Assembly (NCBI RefSeq): GCF_028066395.1
Contig: NZ_JALCBM010000012.1
Coordinates: forward strand, 2,872 to 59,285
Length of the DNA stretch: 56,414 nt
Reading direction: 5' to 3'
Source: Ruegeria sp.
Lineage (GTDB): Bacteria; Pseudomonadota; Alphaproteobacteria; Rhodobacterales; Rhodobacteraceae
Of this stretch, positions 55,540 through 56,414 are shown in pieces. The position numbers and the translations under genes were made by a program. How positions within the stretch are numbered: the first letter of the stretch is position 1; every line of letters begins with the position of its first letter. Under the pieces are notes generated by a model. That model saw only the letters and a program-made list of their open reading frames with translations. It was not told the origin of the DNA and did not search any database.

Positions 55540-56348
55540 TGCTGCGGCGCGCAGCCCTTGCCGTGGCCCTGACGCTGTGGGCCGTACCGCTGGCCGCGAA
55601 TGAGCGGGTCGAGCGGCTGACCCGCGCCCTGCATCTGCAAGACGTCATCGCGATTCTTGTCGAGGAAGGGCTGGAACAGAGCCGCGCGCTGGATGACACC
55701 TTTCTGAACGGGCAGGGCGGGTCACTGCTGCAAACCCGGATTGATGGTTTGTATGATCCCGACTGGATGACCGGCGAAATGACCGAAGCGTTCGAGAAAT
55801 ACATGACCGATGCGCAACTGGAACAGGCCGCTATATTCTTTGAAAGCGATCTGGGGCAGACGATTATTTCACTGGAAAACTCGGCCCGTCGCGCCTTTTC
55901 CGATGAAGCCGTCGAAGAGGTCGCCCGCGCGACCTATGACACAGCCGACAGGGACGATCCGTTCTACCGCCTGATTGATGAATATATCCGGCTGAACGAT
56001 CTGGTCGATCTGAACGTCAAAAGCACGCTGAGTTCGGATTACAACTTCTACCTCGGCCTGTCCGAAGGGCACGGGACACGGGCCGAGATCGACCTACTTC
56101 TGTCCAACCTGCTGGAACAGCGCGAGGCGTCGAAGGCCGAGACGACGATCTGGCTTTATTCCTTTCTGATGCTGGCCTATCACCCGCTGTCCGAGGCCGA
56201 CATGCGCGAGAATATCGCCTTTTCCCGGACCGAGACCGGACGCGCCCTGAACCGCGCCCTGTTCGACGGGTTCGATGCGATGTATGACAGCATTTCGTTT
56301 CAACTGGGTCTGGCGATTGCACAGGCGATGAACGCGTCTGATCTTTAG
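55539..56348 (+). CDS. DUF2059-like secreted protein, second of the pair
   Basis: 269 residues, signal peptide (LRRAALAVALTLWAVPLAA). EKYMTDAQLEQAAIFFESDL then GQTIISLENSARRAF (near residues 87-120) aligns with the same block of the upstream protein, and a second unit (HPLSEADMRENIAFSRTETG) lies near residue 212. Overlap by one base with the first gene implies coupled expression, perhaps of a heteromeric complex (inference). The 66 bp after its stop show no terminator before the window ends. Confidence 0.8.
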   Translation: MLRRAALAVALTLWAVPLAANERVERLTRALHLQDVIAILVEEGLEQSRALDDTFLNGQGGSLLQTRIDGLYDPDWMTGEMTEAFEKYMTDAQLEQAAIFFESDLGQTIISLENSARRAFSDEAVEEVARATYDTADRDDPFYRLIDEYIRLNDLVDLNVKSTLSSDYNFYLGLSEGHGTRAEIDLLLSNLLEQREASKAETTIWLYSFLMLAYHPLSEADMRENIAFSRTETGRALNRALFDGFDAMYDSISFQLGLAIAQAMNASDL

Positions 56349-56414
56349 GGCTTTGGGCTTCGGTTTTGGGTTGACTTTCCCCCGCAATCTCTGGATAAGC
56401 GCGCATCCCGGCCG

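Overview
The window reads as a chromosomal segment of a marine Rhodobacterales bacterium (Roseobacter group, Alphaproteobacteria). Reasons: the DMSP demethylase gene dmdA beside acuI, CtrA next to its inhibitor SciP, an alpha-type SspB adaptor, a circularly permuted two-piece tmRNA gene, small DUF1127 and DUF4169 proteins, a GTTC-N7-GTTC SOS box, and high GC with the codon use typical of that group. Species cannot be decided from the sequence alone.

Layout. 1-2.6 kb: the 3' part of a cytochrome P450 gene, class I fructose-bisphosphate aldolase, and convergent tag (3-methyladenine glycosylase). 2.7-5.0 kb (minus): fumC followed by a secreted chorismate mutase, a DUF4169 protein and a ribbon-helix-helix protein, each overlapping the next by 4 bp. 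5.2-9.4 kb: a secreted unknown, sspB, chromate genes chrB-chrA, an NTF2-like protein, and the tmRNA gene ssrA (minus). 9.4-15.5 kb: a FadR-type regulator with tenA and a DUF4345 gene on one side and, divergently, DUF2182-DUF1326-DinB-dmdA-acuI on the other, with two operator-like sites between. 15.6-27.5 kb: the envelope biogenesis run frr-uppS-cdsA-dxr-rseP-(small ORF)-bamA-skp-fabZ-lpxA-lpxI-lpxB-cadD-like. 27.5-35.4 kb: an AhpD-like protein, mnmA, sciP, ctrA, ligA, recG, and an SOS-box-associated 40-residue membrane peptide. 35.4-43.5 kb: marC, a NifU-like scaffold, hisI, gluQ, a methyltransferase, trmFO, an enoyl-CoA hydratase-like protein, a thioesterase, a DUF1127 protein and a MocR-type regulator. 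43.6-44.8 kb: rplM-rpsI. 44.8-52.5 kb (minus): a branched-chain amino acid type ABC transporter operon with an embedded acyl-CoA synthetase and an upstream oxidoreductase. 52.6-56.4 kb: an alanine-rich membrane-anchored protein, a low-GC patch with an AhpD-like gene next to tRNA-Ser(CGA), and two tandem DUF2059 secreted proteins.

How the genes fit together. The DMSP locus pairs demethylation (dmdA) with acryloyl-CoA reduction (acuI). It is preceded in the same direction by two Cys-rich, probably metal-handling proteins (DUF2182, DUF1326) and a DinB-fold protein, which may form an undescribed accessory module. The tmRNA and SspB, both parts of ribosome rescue and tagged-protein proteolysis, lie about 3 kb apart. 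Cell-cycle control (ctrA, sciP) sits beside DNA replication and repair (ligA, recG). A candidate SOS-induced membrane peptide follows recG. The translation start of ligA is buried in a near-perfect 20-bp inverted repeat.

No rRNA operon, CRISPR array, intact insertion sequence or phage was seen. Assignments rest on reading motifs and family resemblance; no database search was possible.
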